From assembly GCA_026874595.1 (NCBI GenBank), contig CM049306.1, positions 73,095,642 through 73,159,641 of the forward strand: a stretch of 64,000 bases of DNA, read 5' to 3'. The DNA is from Sipunculus nudus. Its lineage: Eukaryota > Annelida > Sipuncula > Golfingiida > Sipunculidae. The translations under genes were made by a program, and so were the position numbers. The notes under the pieces were generated by a model, which saw nothing but the letters and a program-made list of their open reading frames with translations, was not told where the DNA came from and searched no databases. This document shows positions 59,700 through 64,000 of the stretch, piece by piece. The number at the start of each line of letters is the position of its first letter. Within the stretch, counting starts at the first letter, position 1.

Positions 59700-61446
59700 T
59701 AACAGGGCACGTTTTGAAACCATTGGACCTTTGAATCCAAAATTTCGCATACAGTTAGATGTCCCCAAAATCTCCTACCTTACCGAAAATTGGGTCACTA
59801 GGGCTTCGTTCCTTCGAAAATTTTGGAAAAACCTCTGTTTTCCGTATAAAAGCCATTTTTACACTTCAAGGCTGCCTAATATCAAAACCACCTTTCCTTT
59901 TTAATCATATTTAGTATTCATATTCTTCAATACATTTTCTTTGAACATACCAAAAATTAGGTCAGTATTGCTTATTGTTATGGGCCCAAATATAATGCAG
60001 TTTTTTAAGATTCATGAAATATATTTACTCACTTAACATGAGAATTGCTGAAGCTGGAGACTTTTTTTCAGGGATATAACTTTATTTAATCAAGATTCAG
60101 TTGTTTACCCAAAATTAGATTTGAATTTGCAATTTTTAAAAATTTTTTAGCATAAATAAAAAATCAATACCTCAAATTTGTCCATCTTTGGCTACGGCAC
60201 GTTTTTTCCCTGTAAGCACTGTTGATTTACTTTTCACAGCATATATACATAAGGATTTAATCTTTTAAAATATGAAATTTCAAAGGTATTGATTGAAAAG
60301 AGAAGCTTTATTCAATTTTTTATACACCATGTCAAGTGTTGTTTACATAAAGTCAAACTAGTAGTACAGCCTTCACTTGTGTTATGTAACTCCCTCCCCC
60401 CCAGTTGGTGCATAAACTAGATAAATTTTATAATTTTCTGTATTTGATGTAATTTTCTTATTCTAGGCTATGCTACATTTTAGATTTTGTATTGTACCAC
60501 CAGGGTTACAATGATTAAAGTGCACATTTAATTGTGTCCACAAAGTGGTGTATTGCTATGAAAGTGTGGATGTTCATCAGATAAGTAATTCCTTACTTCA
60601 GAAGAGTAAAAACTTCACCAGGTGTGACATTGACTTTTAATTCCGGTAATAAATTATAGCTGAGATTGTAATTAGCACAGTGGTATTGTTTGTCCCTCAT
60701 TCAACCAAAAGTGTATATACTTTATATGAAAATATGTTTTATTTTATCAGATTTACTGAATCTTTTATTTTTGTAAATAAAATTAAGCATATACTGAAAA
60801 CTCCTATGTACAAGACTTTTTAATTGTGATTCAAGGAATAATCTTGAAGATACCATGTTGTGGCATTATTTTCTTATTAATTCAGTTTAAACATTTGCGA
60901 TTTAAAAATAATAAAAAATATGTGTTTGCATAATATGACCCGATAGGATCTACACTCTAGATAAATAATGATTGCAACTTAGAATTCCAATATTTTAACT
61001 TATATTTTCCAATTCTTTTATTACAAATTTGTAAAATTAATTTTGAAAATTAAAGAAAAAATGAATCTGATAAAAACTATTAATGGAAAAAGTGGATATG
61101 CTAAAAAAAAAGGCTTTAATATAAACTTAAATGCATTCTTCCCTTGAAAGTGAAATAAAGGTATTAGTCCATTCTGTCCACTTGTCTGTCCATCTGTAAA
61201 TTTTTCATATGCATCATAGTATCTCAAAACTTTTACTGTTTTTCTTCATGACAGTCTTGTCAGAGTATTAGTTTTGCAGTCATATATTTAGAACTTTACT
61301 ATAACCAATTGGGAGGGCCCCTTCCTCTTTGCTTCTCATATATGTTTATATATATGAAAAACCTTACAATAGAATATTTTGCATATTTTGCTTTTTCAAA
61401 TATTTCAAACTTCAGCTGAGCGCCTCGACCCATGGGTCCCTTGTTT
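59700..61446 (+). mobile_element. Head/tail element copy, head missing
   Basis: Starts AACAGGGCACGTTTTGAAAC, a monomer near 59,740 (ATGTCCCCAAAATCTCCTAC), then the segment shared with 33.0 and 53.45 kb, and a tail at 61,410-61,446 (CAGCTGAGCGCCTCGACCCA). 61,450-62,235 has nothing recognised. Confidence 0.7.
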
Positions 61447-62240
61447 AAGATAGAACTTGCTCTGATATTCTCGGTATGATCAGATGTTCTCAGATTTTCA
61501 GTATATTGCATTTTATCTTTCAGTATGGTATCGCTAGTTATTTGTTGTAGGCATTGGTTGTAAAATCATGTTTATGATTGAAAGAAATAAAATGACAGAT
61601 GATTATTTTATATGTACCTTATATATAACCAGGCATCCAGCTGTGTAGAATGATACCTAAATTATTGACCGAGTATATTCAGTCTCAATGACTTGTACGT
61701 CACGCTAAAGGGTAAAAGTAATGGCTGGGATGTTGAATATTGTTTGCTGCTTAAGGTTAAGTTAAAATGCAGGAGTAAATTTTTTTTCTCTGGATAATAT
61801 GGCATCTTTGCATGTGTAGGTATAATTGTTTGTGATCAGTTATGCAAAAATGCAACCAGTTTAATTGATTATGAATATAACTGATTAACTGGGACACCAG
61901 CATTTGTTATTGATTTGACTTTCATGCTGTTGTGGTGAGCTCATTTAGTTGCATAAGCATTAAAGCTTATAAAACTTTACACAATTGGAATTGTGTAAAA
62001 ACTACATACCTAAGTGGTTGGATACTACTGGGGTAAGTGTATATTAACATTTTTTTTTACATGGATTGTACAACTAGTTATAATAACTGATAGGTGGAAC
62101 TGTCCATGGTGTGGTTGGTGGTGTTTGGTAGTTTTTGATAGTGAAGGCCCCATCTATGGTCTGTAGCAGGAACTACTCCTAACTTAAGCTGTGGTTGTCA
62201 CACTGTCTGTGATGCAGCCTTATTTTATTAACAACTTTGA

Positions 62241-63200
62241 TTTTTAGCTCAGCTGACTTTCAGTCATGCTGGGCTATAGCGATGGGTCTTTGTCCGTCGT
62301 CCTTCCGTCTGTCCGTCCGGCCGGCCGTCTGGCCGTCAGGCCATCCGGCCGGCCGTCCGGCCGTTTGCAGGGCACAAATCGTAACCGTAGGGGCTAGGGC
62401 CATGAACCCTATGCAGTCTTAGAGGTTATAAAAAGATCTCCTTGCAAATCTGAAATTAGGTCACTGCGACCTATATTCTCGAAGTTATGGGGTGTGTTTG
62501 CACCCCCCAGAAATAACTCTTTGAGACAAAATTTTCATCCCAAACCTTCCATCTTTCACATACAGCTCACCTACCAACAGGGGAAGAACCATAATTTTTT
62601 TTAGGTCAAAAGGTCAAAGGTCAAGGTCCCAGAGCCTCTCCTTTGAAAAGCCTGTGGATGCATTTTAAGCCAACCCTTTCATCCCAATTCTTTGATTCTT
62701 CACATATAGCTCACCTACTAAGTTGGAGAAGAATGCTATAGATTTCGAGGTCACAAGGTCAAAGGTCAGGGTCACAGGATCCACTTCTTTGAAAAGGTTG
62801 TGGACACATTTCAAGCTAGACTTTTCATTCCAAACCTTCCAGCACTGATATCGCTTCTCTGCCAACAGGGGAAAAGACCTGTTGATTTTGAGGTCAAAGG
62901 TCAAGTTCACAGCACCCACTTCTTGCGTGGAGTCATTTTCAGGCAAACTTTTCAATCTGTACCTTCCATCTGTCATATATGTCTTACCTACCAATAAGGG
63001 AAGAAGCCTATTGATGTTGAGGTCAAAAAGTCAAAGGTCAAGGTCACAATATTTAATTGTTCTAAATGCTTGTGAGCATATTTAAAGTGTAACTGTTCAA
63101 CCCAAACCTTCAGTCTTTCACATATGCCACATCTATGCATCACTCAGTTTGCCTCAAACTTCATATTTATGGGTCTTTTTGCTTGAATAAATAACTTGTT
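62241..63200 (+). mobile_element. Mosaic element: AGCTCAGCTGAC head with ~145-bp CTTCTTGAAAA monomers
   Basis: Head TTTTTAGCTCAGCTGACTTT, then an unusually GC-rich run (CCGGCCGGCCGTCTGGCCGT), one short 340-type start (GGGCACAAATCGTAACC), then four monomers with CAAACCTTCCATCTTTCACA, AGCTCACCTACCAACAGGGG, AGGTCAAAGGTCAAGGTC and CTTTGAAAAG, the family of 1,581-2,500. 63,200-64,000 shows nothing definite. Confidence 0.8.
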
Positions 63201-64000
63201 GATTTTGGGGTCAGCTGATCAGCAGGTCAAAGTTATTCACCCATTGGTTGCCAAGTAATTACACCAGATTTAAGTGGTTAGTAGTTACCCATCATTTAGA
63301 AAGAATCCAGTTGATATATGGGCAAAAGGCCAAGGTCATAGGTCAGGGATGTTCACAATTACTTATTTTGTAGACCATCTCTATTTTTCTTGTATATATA
63401 ACCATCCCACTCCAGCTGGTATATCTCCCTGTGTGGCTGTAATTGTGAGTGACACTGGTGACATATGACTCCCTTTTGTATCAGCCTATAAAGTGATAAG
63501 GCTCAGTGATAAGTACCTCGTTACTTCATAACAAAAACACTGTTGTCAGAATGCTTCAGCCAGGCATTAAGACTATGAGAGTATAGTATTAAAGGTTTAG
63601 CTACTGATTTATAAGATGATGGGAACATTTTGCAGTTTATTTTATGGAATCCTAGCAATAAACTTACTTTCCTAGATATCTGAATATTTTAATATATATC
63701 ACCACATATAAAAGCAAGTGTTTGTTCTCATAATATGTGGATGTGTACCTTGATTTAGGATGGCTTTTTGTTTTATTTCAAGACTCTTAGTCATGCTTTC
63801 TGCATTTCTTTTCTTTCAGGTTTGGCAGTTTACCTACCCTGCTGACCCCATTGAAAAGCAGAGTGATAATAAAAAATATTGGACTTACACTTTTTACAAT
63901 TGCATATCTCTAAATCTGATATGAGGGCCTGGACATGCCTTTTGAATTATTTTGGGCATTCATTACTGGATAATTTGCCCCAAGTTTGGTCTCTTATTGG

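Noticed and set aside
63820-63924. Possible further Tudor exon after TTTCTTTCAG at 63,819
   Set aside because: In the phase required by exon J it meets a stop after eight codons. The other frame (VWQFTYPADPIEKQ...) is open for 34 codons but does not fit and resembles no Tudor sequence.

Overview
The window looks like nuclear DNA of a lophotrochozoan animal, most likely a mollusc (inference). Coding sequence is split into exons with GT-AG boundaries, introns are long and AT-rich, and non-coding DNA is filled with families typical of mollusc genomes: elements that begin with a short hairpin followed by TCCG/TCTG-rich runs, GGTC-rich tandem monomers, tRNA-derived SINEs, foldback/MITE elements and microsatellites. 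Nothing prokaryotic, viral or organellar was seen.

The main gene runs on the + strand from 5,538 to at least 59,247 and is incomplete at its 3' end, possibly at both ends. Ten exons join with perfectly matching phases (4,297 nt, about 1,432 codons) and encode a multi-Tudor protein: an N-terminal helical segment, an acidic/Ser-rich linker, extended Tudor domain 1, a roughly 475-residue disordered linker, extended Tudor domain 2, an acidic segment, a CCCH zinc finger and the beginning of a third Tudor domain. This points to the germline TDRD (piRNA pathway, germ granule) proteins. A 36-nt in-frame microexon (7,314-7,349) lies inside the first Tudor domain.

The intron between 13,316 and 57,128 is 43.8 kb. 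It holds a single-exon, same-strand class A GPCR gene (38,471-40,135) with seven transmembrane segments, an MGWN motif reminiscent of lipid/cannabinoid-type receptors, non-canonical DRY, CWxP and NPxxY positions, and a C-tail made of 36-bp coding repeats. About 0.75 kb past its stop is a 43-bp, about 29-copy satellite in which most units can form a hairpin and carry a CAGCTG E-box.

The rest of the window is mainly repeats. 1-5.4 kb: degenerate GGTC/GGCGCC-type monomers and palindromic repeats. 13.3-25.2 kb: several repeat families, a foldback element at 20.5-21.25 kb, and five tandem 340-bp units at 23.5-25.2 kb. 25.2-26.6 kb: unique DNA with a CpG-rich patch. 26.6-36.8 kb: stacked copies of a head/tail element with ~690-bp monomers. 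42-52 kb: MITEs, a SINE with a perfect 18-bp target-site duplication, and a 5'-truncated LINE reverse transcriptase. 52.6-56.8 kb and 59.7-61.45 kb: more head/tail elements. 57.6-58.1 kb: a 26-bp minisatellite, 20 copies. 62.2-63.2 kb: a mosaic element joining the head of one family to the monomers of another. All ten heads and nine tails of the dominant family that I found point the same way, along the + strand.
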